Part shown: positions 25,007-37,090 of the stretch, in pieces
Numbering within the stretch: position 1 is the first letter of the stretch
Layout of the letters: each line of letters begins with the position of its first letter
Assembly: GCF_029227915.1 (NCBI RefSeq)
Contig: NC_079877.1
Location: 2,914,001-2,978,000, forward strand
DNA length: 64,000 nucleotides
Direction of reading: 5' to 3'
Source of the DNA: Hydractinia symbiolongicarpus
Lineage: Eukaryota; Cnidaria; Hydrozoa; Anthoathecata; Hydractiniidae
The notes under the pieces: generated by a model
Seen by the model: the letters and a program-made list of their open reading frames with translations, nothing else
Databases searched by the model: none
Told to the model about the DNA's origin: nothing
Made by a program: the position numbers and the translations under genes

Positions 25007-26111
25007 ATTGTGGGACCTATCCTAGCCGTTATTGCGCGCTTAATAAATAAGAACAGTTTCAAAAACTAAATTTCATTGACTTTCTAACAGTATCAATCCG
25101 TGTGAGTTTCAACGGTTGCGTCACATATTTGTACAAACATGTTGTTAGTGACTTTTTTCCGATATTACTAAGTTGGATCGCTTTTAACAGTGAAACGATT
25201 GACTGTGGAACTTAACTGAACTAACTTTGGACTGTGACCTTATAAATGTGATAAGTCAACCAACTGGACTTCTTCTTAATTTGACATGATTTCCGGAACT
25301 CAGCGATTACACTGGGCGCTGTGGTGGCGCTTCATTCAAATATTTAAATAAATAAGTCATTTTTTACTGTGGGACCAATCCTAGCCGTTAGCGCGCGTTG
25401 AAGAAGAAGAGACAGTTTCAAATACTATATTTCACTGACTTTCTAACGGTATCAGTCCCTTTGAGTTACAACGGTTCCGTCACATACTCGTACCAACACT
25501 TATTTAACGATATTTTTCTGATATTACCAGGTTGCATTGGTTTTAACAGTGAAACGATTGACTGTGGGACTTAATTGAACTGATTTTGGACTTTGACCTT
25601 ATAAATGTAATAAATGAAACAATTGGACTCCAGGGAAAAACATTCTTCTTAATTTGACATAATTTCTGGAATTCAACGATTACAATGGGCGCTGTGGTAG
25701 TGCTTTATTTAAAAATTAGAATAAATAAGTCATTTTTTACTGTGGGAACAAACATAGCCGTTAGCTTGCGCTGAAGAAATAGAGACAATTTCAAAAACTA
25801 CATTTCATTAACTTTCTACCAGTATAAATCCGTTTGAGTTACAATGGTTTCGTCACATATTCGTACCAACATGTGTTTATTGATAGTATTCGGATATTGC
25901 TAGGTTGCATTGCTTTTAATAGTGAAACGTTTGACTGTGGGACTTAATTGAACTGATTTTGGACTTTGACTTTAAGAATGTGATAAATGAGACAATTGAA
26001 CTCCAAGAAATAACATTCTTCTTAACTCGACATGATTGCCGGAACTCAGCTATTACCCTGGACCCTGGGGTAGCGCTTCATTTAAAAATTTAGATAAATA
26101 AGTCATTTTTT
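25007..26111 (+). repeat. Block II divergent monomers
   Basis: Monomers start at 25007, 25366 and 25739. The first is 359 bp because CAAGAAATAACAT is missing after ACTGGACTTC (near 25266-25275). The monomer at 25007 has the CGCGCGCTTAATAAATAA type also found after other type B shorts (53671, 58840, 61214, 63258). The one at 25366 has the GTTGAAGAAGAAGAGAC type found at 59213, 61585 and 61958, so this stretch is related to the block IV HOR. Confidence 0.88.
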
Positions 26112-29100
26112 ACTGTGGGACCAATCCTGGCCGTTATCGCGCGCTGAAGAAATAGAGACATTTTCAAAAACTACATTTCATTGACTTTCTAACGGTGTCA
26201 GTCCGTTTAAGTTACAACGGTTCCGTCACATCTTCGTACCAACATGTACTTAGTAATTTTTTCTCCGATATTACTATGTTGTGTCGCTTTTAACAGTGAA
26301 ACGATTGACTGTGGGACTTAATTGAACTGATTTTTGACTTTGACCTTATAAATGTGATCAATGAGCCAATTGGACTCCAAGAAATAACATTCTTCTTAAT
26401 TCGACATGATTGCCGGAACTCAGCTATTACCCTGGACCCTGGGGTAGCGCTTCATATAAAAATTTAGATAAATATGTCTTTTTTTACTGTGGTTTCAATC
26501 CTGGCCGTTATCGCGCGCTGAAGAAATAGAGACATTTTCAAAAACTACATATCATTGACTTTCTAACGGTATAAATCCGTTTGAGTTACAACTGTTCCGT
26601 CACATATTCGTACCATCATGTACTTAACGATATTTTTCAAATATTACCAGGTTGCAAGGCTTTTAACAGTAAACGATTGACTGTAGGACTTAATTGAACT
26701 GATTGTGGACTTTGACTTTAAGAATGTGATAAATGAGACAATTGAACTCCAAGAAATAACATTCTTCTTAACTCGACATGATTGCCGGAACTCAGCTATT
26801 ACCCTGGACCCTGGGGTAGCGCTTCATTTAAAAATTTAGATAAATAAGTCATTTTTTACTGTGGGACAAATCCTGGCCGTTATTGCGCGCTGAAGAAATA
26901 GAAACATTTTCGAAAACTACATTTCATTGACTTTCTAACGGTGTCAGTCCGTTTAAGTTACAACGGTTTCGTCACATATTCGTACCAACAGGTATTTAGC
27001 GACATTTTTGTGATAATACTAGGTTGCATCGCTTTTAATAGTGAAACGATTGACTTTGGGATTTAATTGAACTGATTTTGGACTTTGACCTTATAAATGT
27101 GATAAATGAGCCAGTTGGTCTCCAAGGAATAACATTCTCCTTAATTTGACATGATTGCTTGAAATGAGCGATAACATTAGGCTCTGTGGTAGCACTTTAT
27201 TTAAAAACTTAGATAAATAAGTCTTTTTTTACTGTGGGTTTAATCCTGGCCGTTAGCACACGCTGAAGTAATAGAGACATTCTCAAAAACTACATTTCAT
27301 TGACTTCTTGGCGGTATCAATCCGTTTGAGTTACAACAGTTGCGTCACATCTTCGTACCAACATGTACTTAGTAATTTTTTCTCCGATATTACTATGTTG
27401 TGTCGCTTTTAACAGTGAAACGATTGACTGTGGGACTTAATTAAACTGATTTTGGACTTTGACCTTATAAATGTGATAAATGAGACAATTGGACTCCAAG
27501 GAAAAACATTCTTCTTAATTTGACATGATTTCTGGAATTCAACGATTACAATGGGCGCTGTGGTAGCGCTTTATTTAAAAATTAGGATAAATGAGTAATT
27601 TTTACTGTGGGAATAAACCTAGCCGTTAGCTTGCGCTGAAGAAATAGAGACAATTTCAAAAACTACATTTCATTAACTTTCTACCGGTATAAATCCGTTT
27701 GAGTTACAACGGTTGCGTCACATATTCGTACCAACATGTATTTAGCGATTGTATTCGGATATTGCTAGGTTGCATTGCTTTTAACAGTGAAACGTTTGAC
27801 TGTGGGACTTAATTGAACTGATTTTGGACTTTGACTTTAAGAATGTGATAAATGAGACAATTAAACTCTAAGAAATAACATTCTTCTTAATTTGACATGA
27901 TTGCTTAAACTCAGCAGTTTACACTGGGCGCTGTGGCAGCGCTTTATTTAAAAATTTAGATAAAAAAGTACATTTTGTACTGTGTGACCATTCCTAGCCG
28001 TTATCGGGCGTTGAAGTAATAGAGACAGTTTCAGAAACTCCATTTCATTGTCTTTCTAACGGTATCAGTTTGTTTCAGTTACAACTGTTCCCTCACATAT
28101 TCGTATCATCATGTACTTAACGATATTTTTCAAATATTACCAGGTTGCATCGCTTTTAAGGGTAAACGATTGACTGTAGGACTTAATTGAACTGATTTTT
28201 GACTTTGACCTTATAAATGTGATAAATGAGCCAATTGGACTACAAGGAAAAACATTTTTCTTAATTTGACATGATTTCTGGAATTCAACGATTACAATGG
28301 GCGCTGTGGTAGCGCTTTATTTAAAAATTAGGATAAATGAGTAATTTTTACTGTGGGAACAAACCTAGCCGTTAGCTTGCGCTGAAAAAATAGAGACAAT
28401 TTCAAAAACTACATTTCATTAACTTTCTACCGGTGTCAGTCCGTTTAAGTTACAACGGTTCCGTAACATATTCGTACCAACAGGTATTTAGCGACATTTT
28501 TGTGATAATACTAGGTTGCATCGCTTTTAATAGTGAAGCGATTGACTTTGGGATTTAATTGAACTGATTTTGGACTTTGACCTTATAAATGTGATAAATG
28601 AGCCAGTTGGTCTCCAAGGAATAACATTCTCCTTAATTTGACATGATTGCTTGATATCAGCGATAACATTAGGCTCTGTGGTAGCGCTTTATTTAAAAAC
28701 TTAGATAAATAAGTCTTTCTTTACTGTGGGTTCAATGCTGGCCGTTAGCACACGCTGAAGAAATAGAGAGATTTTCAAAAACTACATTTCATTGACTTTC
28801 TAACGGTATCAGTCCGTTTAAGTTACAACGGTTCCGTCACATCTTCGTACCAACATGTACTTAGTAATTTTTTCTCCGATATTACTATGTTGTGTCGCTT
28901 TTAACAGTGAAACGATTGACTGTGGGACTTAATTGAACTGATTTTTGACTTTGACCTTATAAATGTGATCAATGAGCCAATTGGACTCCAAGAAATAACA
29001 TTCTTCTTAACTTGACATGATTGCCGGAACTCAGCTATTACCCTGGACCCTGGGGTAGCGCTTCATATAAAAATTTAGATAAATAAGTCTTTTTTTACTG

Positions 29101-29469
29101 TGGGTTCAATCCTGGCCGTTATCGCGCGCTGAAGAAATAGAGACATTTTCAAAAACTAAATTTCATTGACTTTCTAACGATGTCAGTCCGTTTAAGTTAC
29201 AACGGTTCCGTCACACATTCGTACCAACAGGTATTTAGCGACATTTTTGTGATAATACTAGGTTGCATCGCTTTTATTAGTGAAACTATTGACTGTGGGA
29301 TTTAATTGAACTGATTTTTGACTTTGACCTTATAAATGTGATCAATGAGCCAATTGGACTCCAAGAAATAACATTCTTCTTAATTCGACATGATTGCCGG
29401 AACTCAGCTATTACCCTGGACCCTGGCGTAGCGCTTCATATAAAAATTTAGATAAATAAGTCTTTTTTT
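26112..29469 (+). repeat. Block II mixed monomers with partial duplications
   Basis: Monomers start at 26112, 26486, 26858, 27231, 27604, 27979, 28350, 28723 and 29097. Several carry the end type CTATTACCCTGGACCCTGG (near 26050, 26423, 26795, 29037) or the TACTATGTTGTGTCGC middle (near 26271, 27391, 28884). The pairs 27231/28723 and 27604/28350 match each other better than their neighbours. The order is irregular, and I could not define a single HOR unit. Confidence 0.85.
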
Positions 29470-30965
29470 ACTGTGGGTTCAATCCTGGCCGTTAGCACAC
29501 GCTGAAGAAATAGAGACATTCTCAAAAACTACATTTCATTGACTTCTTGGCGGCATCAATTTGTTTGAGTTACAACAGTTGCGTCCCATCTTCGTACCAA
29601 CATGTACTTAGTAATTTTTTCTCCGATATTACTATGTTGTGTCGCTTCTAACAGTGAAACGATTGACTGTGGGACTTAATTGAACTGATTCTGGACGGTG
29701 ACCTTATAGATGTGATAAATGAGACAGTTGGTCTCCAAGGAATAACATTCTCCTTAATTTGACATGGTTGCTTGAAATCAGCGATAACATTAGGCTCTGT
29801 GGTAGCGCTTTATTTAAAAATTTAGATAAATAAGTCTTTTTTTACTGTGGGTTCAATCCTGGCCGTTAGCACACGCTGAAGAAATAGAGACATTCTCAAA
29901 AACTACATTTCATTGACTTCGTGGCGGTATCAATTTGTTTGAGTTACAACATTTGCGTCACATCTTCGTACCAACATGTACTTAGTAATTTTTTCTCCGA
30001 TATTACTATGTTGTGTCGCTTCTAACAGTGAAACGATTGACTGTGGGACTTAATTGAACTGATTCTGGACTGTGACCTTATAGATGTGATAAATGAGACA
30101 GTTGGTCTCCAAGGAATAACATTCTCCTTAATTTGACATGGTTGCTTGAAATCAGCGATAACATTAGGCTCTGTGGTAGCGCTTTATTTAAAAATTTAGA
30201 TAAATAAGTCTTTTTTTACTGTGGGTTCAATCCTGGCCGTTAGCACACGCTGAAGAAATAGAGACATTCTCAAAAACTACATTTCATTGACTTCGTGGCG
30301 GTATCAATTTGTTTGAGTTACAACAGTTGCGTCACATCTTCGTACCAACATGTACTTAGTAATTTTTTCTCCGATATTACTATGTTGTGTCGCTTTTAAC
30401 GGTGAAACGATTGACTGTGGGACTTAATTGAACTGATTCTGGACTGTGACCTTATAGATGTGATAAATGAGACAGTTGGTCTTCAAGGAATAACATTCTC
30501 CTTAATTTGACATGATTGCTTGAAATCAGCGATAACATTAGGCTTTGTGGTAGCGCTTTATTTAAAAATTTAGATAAATAAGTCTTTTTTTACTGTGGGT
30601 TCAATCCTGGCCGTTAGCACACGCTGAAGAAATAGAGACATTCTCAAAAACTACATTTCATTGACTTCTTGGCGGTATCAATCCGTTTGAGTTACAATAG
30701 TTGCGTCACATCTTCGTACCAACATGTACTTAGTTATTTTTTCTCCGATATTACTATGTTGTGTCGCTTTTAACAGTGAAACGATTGACTGTGGGACTTA
30801 ATTGAACTGATTTTTGACTTTGACCTTATAAATGTGATCAATGAGCCAATTGGACTCCAAGAAATAACATTCTTCTTAACTTGACATGATTGCCGGAACT
30901 CAGCTATTACCCTGGACCCTGGGGTAGCGCTTCATATAAAAACTTAGATAAATAAGTCTTTTTTT
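29470..30965 (+). repeat. Run of near-identical single monomers (4 x 374 bp)
   Basis: Monomers at 29470, 29844, 30218 and 30592 are each 374 bp. They open with ACTGTGGGTTCAATCCTGGC, then GCACACGCTGAAG, and share GTCACATCTTCG or GTCCCATCTTCG, TAGTAATTTTTTCTCCGA and TATGTTGTGTCGC. Monomers 29844 and 30218 share CTTCGTGGCGG and TCAATTTGTTTG and differ at only a few bases. The last one changes type in its second half (CTATTACCCTGGACCCTGG). Unlike the rest of the window, the repeating unit here is one monomer rather than a multi-monomer unit. Confidence 0.9.
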
Positions 30966-31312
30966 ACTGTGGGTTCAATCCTGGCCGTTAGCACACGCTG
31001 AAGAAATAGAGCCATTCTCAAAAACTACATTTCATTGACTTTTTGGCGGTATCAATCTGTTTGAGTTACAACAGTTGCGTCACATCTTCGTACCAACATG
31101 TACTTAGTAATTTTTTCTCCGATATTACTATGTTGTGTTGCTTTTAACAGTGAAACGATTGACTGTGGGACTTAATTGAACTGATTTTGGACTTTGTCCT
31201 TATAAATGTGATAAATGAGACAATTGGACTCCAAGAAATATCATTCTTCTTAATTTGACATGATTGCCGGAACTCATCCATTACACCGGGTGCTGTGGTA
31301 GCGTTTCATTTT
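30966..31312 (+). repeat. Truncated monomer (347 bp) lacking the terminal A/T tract
   Basis: The start is of the same type as the preceding run. The end is the CATCCATTACACCGGGTGC type, but TTTCATT then joins TTACTGTGGGACC directly. About 26 bp of the usual TTAAAAATTTAGATAAATAA region are missing. It marks the left edge of the block III monomers. Confidence 0.9.
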
Positions 31313-33178
31313 ACTGTGGGACCAATCCTGGCCGTTAGCACGCTCTGAATAAATAGGAACAGTTTTAAAGACTACATTTCATTGACTTTCAGGCGGTATA
31401 AATCCGCTTTGTGTTACAACGGCTGCGTCACGTATTCGTACCAACATGTATTTAGTGTTAGTATTCAGATGTTACTAGGTTGCATCGCTTTTAACAGTGA
31501 AACGTTTGACTGTGGGACTTAATTGAACTGATTTTGGACTTTGACCTTATAAATGTGATAAATGAGCCAGTTTGACTCAGGAAGTAACATACTTCTTAAC
31601 TTGACATCATTGTTGGAACTCAGCGATTGCACTGGGCGCTGTGGTAGCGTTTTATTTAAAAATTAAGATAAATTAGTCATTTTTTACTGTGGGACCAATC
31701 CCAGCCGTTAGTTCGCGCTGAAGAAATAGAAACAGTTTCAAAAACTACATTTCATCGACTTCTTGGCGGTATCAATCCGTTTGAGTTACAACGGTTGCGT
31801 CAAATATTCGTACCAATATGTATTTAGTGATATTTTTCCGATTTTACTAAGTTATATCGCTTTTAACAGTGAAACGATTGACTCTGGGACTTAACTGAAG
31901 TAACTTCGGACTGTGACCTTATAAATGTGATAAGTGAGCCAACTGGACCCCAAGAAATATCATTCTTCTTAATTTGACATGATTGCTGGAATTCAGCGAT
32001 TGCATTAGGCTCTGTGGTAGCGCTTTATTTAAAAACTTAAATAAATAAGTCTTTTTTAACTGTGGGACCAATCCTGGCCGTTAGCACGCGCTGAATAAAT
32101 AGGAACAGTTTCAAAGACTACATTTCATTGACTTTCTGGCAGTATAAATCCGTTTGAGTTACAACGGCTGCGTCACATATTCGTAGCAACATGTATTTGG
32201 TGATAGTATTCAGATGTTACTAGGTTGCATCGCTTTTAACAGTGAAACGTTTGATTGTGGGACTTAATTGAACTGATTTTGGACTTTGACCTTATAAATG
32301 TGATAAATGAGCCAGTTTGACTCAAGAAGTAACATTCTTCTTAACTTGACATCATTGTTGGAACTCAGCGATTGCACTGGGCGCTGTGGTAGCGTTTTAT
32401 TTAAAAATTAAGATAAATTAGTCATTTTTTACTGTGGGACCAATCCCAGCCGTTAGTTCGAGCTGAAGAAATAGAGACAGTTTCAAAAACTACATTTCAT
32501 CGACTTCTTGGCGGTATCAATCCGTTTGAGTTACAACGGTTGCGTCAAATATTCGTACCAATATGTATTTAGTGATATTTTTCCGATATTACTAAGTTAT
32601 ATCGCTTTTAACAGTGAAACGATTGACTCTGGGACTTAACTGAAGTAACTTCGGACTGTGACCTTATAAATGTGATAAGTGAGCCAACTGGACCCCAAGA
32701 AATATCATATTCTTCTTAATTTGACATGATTGCTGTAACTCAGTGATTGTACTGGGCGCTGTGGTAGCGCTTTATTTAAAAATTTAGTTAAATAAGTCAT
32801 TTTTTACTGTGGGACTAATCCTGGCCGTTAACACGCGCTGAATAAATAGGAACAGTTTCCAAAACTACATTTCATAGACTTTCTAGCGGTATAATTCCGT
32901 TTGAGTTACAACGGTTGCGTCACATATTCCTACCAACATGTATTTAGCGATTATTTTCTGATATTACTAGGTTGCATCGCTTTTAACAGTGAAACGATTG
33001 AATGTGGGACTTAATTGAGCTGATTTTGGACTGTGACCTTATAAATTTTATATGTGAGATAATTGGACTCCTAGAAATAACATTCTTCTTTATTTGACAT
33101 GATTGCCGGAACTCAGCGATTGCACTGGGCGCTGTGGTAGCGCTTTATTTAAAAATTAAGATGAATAAGTCATTTTTT
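31313..33178 (+). repeat. Block III monomers a-b-a-b-c (first, incomplete unit)
   Basis: Monomer types for block III: type a has GCACGCGCTGAATAAATAGG with GTTTCAAAGAC and GCCAGTTTGACT. Type b has CCCAGCCGTTAGTTCGCGCT, GTCAAATATTCG and CCAACTGGACCCCAAG. Type c has CCGTTAACACGCGC, GTATAATTCCG and AGATAATTGGACTCCTAG. Type d has GAGTGACAACGGTTCAGTC and TTAATATAACTGATTTTGGC. Starts here are 31313 (a), 31686 (b), 32059 (a), 32431 (b) and 32806 (c). The two a-b pairs repeat with a 745-746 bp spacing. Confidence 0.88.
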
Positions 33179-33551
33179 ACTGTGGGACCAATCCTAGCCG
33201 TTAGTTTGCGCTGAAGAAGTAGAGACAGCTTCAAAAAGTACATTTCATTGAATTTCTCACGGTGTCAATCCGTTTGAGTTACAACGGTTGGGTCACATAT
33301 TCGTACAAACATGTATTTAGCGATATTTTTCTGATATTACTAGGTTGCATCGCTTCTCACAGTGAAACGATTGACTGTGAGACTTAATTGAACTAACTTT
33401 GGACTGTGACCTCATAAGTGTGATAAATGAGACAATTGGACTCCAAGAAAGAACATTCTTCTTAATTTGACATGATTGCCGGAACTCATCCATTACACCG
33501 GGTGCTGTGGTAGCGTTTCATTGAAAAATTTAGATAAATAAGTCATTTTGT
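33179..33551 (+). repeat. Divergent monomer before a type B short
   Basis: It does not match types a-d well (AGTTTGCGCTGAAGAAGTAG, AATTTCTCACGG, CGCTTCTCACAG). It ends in the CATCCATTACACCGGGTGC form that also precedes type B monomers at 24826, 56659, 58658, 61032 and 63076. Confidence 0.87.
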
Positions 33552-33734
33552 ACTGTGACTGTATGATTTAATTGAAATGATTCTGGACTGTGACCTTATG
33601 AATGTGATAAATGAGACAATTGGACTCCAAGGAAAAACCTTGTTCTTAATTTGACATGATTTCTGGAATTCAACGATTACAATGGGCGCTGTGGTAGCGC
33701 TTTATTTAAAAATTAGGATAAATGAGTTATTTTT
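33552..33734 (+). repeat. Type B short monomer (183 bp)
   Basis: The junction reads ACTGTGACTGTATGATTTAA, with the same missing ~190 bp as other type B copies. It shares GTGACTGT with the copy at 56659, whereas the others read GTGGCTGT, so these two are closest relatives despite lying 23 kb apart. Confidence 0.92.
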
Positions 33735-34481
33735 ACTGTGGGACCAATCCTAGCCATCAGCTTGCGTTGAAGAAATGGAGACAATTTCAAAAACTACATT
33801 TCATTGACTTTCTACCGGTATAAATCCGTTTGAGTTACAACGGTGGCGTCACATATTCGTACCAACATGTATTTAGCGATAGTATTGGGATATTGCTAGG
33901 GTGCATTGCTTTTAACAGTGAAACGTTTGACTGTGGGATTTAATTGAATTGATTTTTCACTTTGACTTTAAGAATGTGAAAAATGAGACAATTGAACTCC
34001 AAGAAATAACATTCTTCTTAATTTGACTTGATTGCTTAAACTCAGCAGTTTCACTGGGCGCTGTGGCAGCGCTTTGTTTAAAGATTTAGATAAAAAAAGT
34101 ACTTTTTGTACTGTGTAACCACGCCTAGCCGTTTTCGCGCGCTGAAGAAATAGAGACAGTTACAGAAACTCCATTTCATTGACTTTCTAACGGTATCAGT
34201 TCGTTTCAGTTACAACGGTTCCGTCACATATTCGTACCATCATGTACTTAACGATATTTTTCCAATAATACCAGGTTTCATCGCTTTTAACAGTAAAACG
34301 TTTGACTGAGGGACTTAATTGAACTGATTTTGGACTGTGACCTTATAAATTTTATAAGTGAGACAATTGGACTCCTAGAAATAACGTTCTTCTTAATTTG
34401 ACATGATTGCCGGAACTCAGCGATTACACTGGGGCTGTGGTAGCGCTTCATTTAGAACTTCAGATAAAAAAGTCAATTTTT
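33735..34481 (+). repeat. Two older-type monomers, paralogous to 56842-57588
   Basis: Starts are 33735 and 34110. The first shares CTAGCCAT(C/T)AGCTTGCG and ACAACGGTGGCGTCAC with the monomer at 56842. The second shares ACTGTGT-ACCAC, CAGTTCGTTTCA-style sequence and TACCATCATGTACT with 57216. Together with the type B copy before them they form a ~930-bp block repeated at 56659-57588. Confidence 0.87.
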
Positions 34482-34854
34482 ACTGTGGGACCAATCCTAG
34501 CCGTTAGATCGCGCTGAAGAAATAGAGACAGTTTCAAAAACTACAATTCATTGACTTTGTAACGGTGTCAATCCGTTTGAGTGACAACGGTTCAGTCACA
34601 CACTCGTACCAACATTTATTTAGCGATATTTTTCTGATATTACTATGGTGCAATGTTTTTAACAGTGAAACGATTGACTGTGGGACTTAATATAACTGAT
34701 TTTGGCCTTTGACTTTAAGAATGTGATAAATGAGACAATTGGACTCCAAGAAATAACATTCTTCTTAATTTGACATGATTGCTGGAATTCAGCGATTGCA
34801 TTAGTCTCTGTGGTAGCGCTTTATTTAAAAATTTAGATAAATAAGTCTTTTTTT
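34482..34854 (+). repeat. Transitional d-like monomer
   Basis: It has GTTAGATCGCGCTGAAG, as in block I and at 24087. It also has the type d features GAGTGACAACGGTTCAGTC, CACACACTCGTACCAACATT and TTAATATAACTGATTTTGGC. It is a plausible intermediate between the older type and block III type d. Confidence 0.85.
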
Positions 34855-37090
34855 ACTGTGGGACCAATCCTGGTCGTTAGCACGCTCTGAATAAATAGGA
34901 ACAGTTTTAAAGACTACATTTCATTGACTTTCAGGCGGAATAAATCCGCTTTGTGTTACAACGGCTGCGTCACATATTCGTACCAACATGTATTTAGTGA
35001 TAGTATTCGGATGTTACTAGGTTGCATCGCTTTTAACAGTGAAAGGTTTGACTGTGGGACTCAATTGAACTGATTTTGGACTTTGACCTTATAAATGTGA
35101 TAAATGAGCCACTTTGACTCAGGAAGTAACATTCGTCTTAACTTGACATCATTGTTGGATCTCAGCGATTGCACTGGGCGCTGTGGTAGCGTTTTATTTA
35201 AAAATTAAGATAAATTAGTCATTTTTTACTGTGGGACCAATCCCAGCCGTTAGTTCGCGCTGAAGAAATAGAAACAGTTTCAAAAACTACATTTCATCGA
35301 CTTCTTGGCGGTATCAATCCGTTTGAGTTACAACGGTTCCGTCCAATATTCGTACCAATATGTATTTAGTGATATTTTTCCGATATTACTAAGTTAAATC
35401 GCTTTTAACAATGAAACGACTGACTCTGGGACTTACTGAAGTAACTTCGGACTGTGGCCTTATAAATGTGATAAGTGAGCCAACTGGACCCCAAGAAATA
35501 TCATTCTTCTTAATTTGACATGATTGCTGGAATTCAGCGATTGCATTAGGCTCTGTGGTAGCGCTTTATTTAAAAATTTAGATAAATAAGTCTTTTTTAA
35601 CTGTGGGACCAATCCTGGCCGTTAGCACGCGCTGAATAAATAGGAACAGTTTCAAAGACTACATTTCATTGACTTTCTGGCGGTATAAATCCGTTTGAGT
35701 TACAACGGCTGCGTCACATATTCGTAGCAACATGTGTTTAGTGATAGTATTCGGATGTTACTAGGTTGCATCGCTTTTAACAGTGAAACGTTTGACTGTG
35801 GGACTTAATTGAACTGATTTTGGACTTTGACCTTATAAATGTGATAAATGCGCCAGTTTGACTAAAAAAGTAACATCCTTTTTAACTTGACATCATTGTT
35901 GGAACTCAGCGATTGCACTGGGCGCTGTGGTAGCGTTTTATTTAAAAATTAAGATAAATTAGTCATTTTTTACTGTGGGACCAATCCCAGCCGTTAGTTC
36001 GCGCAGAAGAATTAGAGACAGTTTCGAAAACTACATTTCATCGACTTCTTGGCGGTATCAATCCGTTTGAGTTACAACGGTTGCGTCAAATATTCGTACC
36101 AAAATGTATTTAGTGATATTTTTCCGATATTACTAAGTTATATCGCTTTTAACAGTGAAACGATTGACTCTGGGACTTAACTGAAGTAACTTCGGACTGT
36201 GACCTTATAAATGTGATAAGTGAGCCAACTGGACCCCAAGAAATATCATTCTTCTTAATTTGACATGATTGCTGTAACTCAGCGATTGTACTGGGCGCTG
36301 TGGTAGCGCTTTATTTAAAAATTTAGTTAAATAAGTCATTTTTTACTGTGGGACTATTCCTGGCCGTTAACACGCACTGAATAAATAGGAACAGTTTCCA
36401 AAACTACATTTCATTGACTTTCTAGCGGTATAATTCCGTTTGAGTTACAACGGTTGCGTCACATATTCCTACCAACATGTATTTAGCGATTATTTTCTGA
36501 TATTACTAGGTTGCATCGCTTTTAACAGTGAAACGATTGATTGTGGGACTTAATTGAGCTGATTTTGGACTGTGACCTTATAAATTTTACATGTGAGATA
36601 ATTGGACTCCTAGAAATAACATTCTTCTTTATTTGACATGATTGCCGGAACTCAGCGATTGCACTGGGCGCTGTGGTAGTGTTGTATTTAAAAATTAAGA
36701 TAAATTAGTTATTTTTTACTGTGGGACCAATCCCAGCCGTTAGTTCGCGCTAAATAAATAGAGACAGTTTCAAAAACTACATTACATTGACTTTCTAACG
36801 GTGTCAATCCGTTTGAGTGACAACGGTTCAGTCACACACTCGTACCAACATTTATTTAGCGATATTTTTCTGACATTACTATGTTGCATTGTTTTTAACA
36901 GTGAAACGATTAACTGTGGGACTTAATATAACTGATTTTGGCCTTTGACTTTAAGAATGTGATAAATGAGACAATTGGACTCCAAGAAATAACATTCTTC
37001 TTAATTTGACATGATTGCTGGAATTCAGCGATTGCATTAGGCTCTGTGGTAGCGCTTTATTTAAAAATTTAGATAAATAAGTCTTTTTTT
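34855..37090 (+). repeat. Block III HOR: a-b-a-b-c-d
   Basis: Starts are 34855 (a), 35228 (b), 35600 (a), 35972 (b), 36345 (c) and 36718 (d). The opening a-b-a-b-c repeats the order at 31313-33178. The b copy at 35228 ends in the GGAATTCAGCGATTGCATTA form, which normally leads into type a, and the b copy at 35972 ends in the GTAACTCAGCGATTGTACTG form leading into c. The end type therefore predicts the next monomer. Confidence 0.88.
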
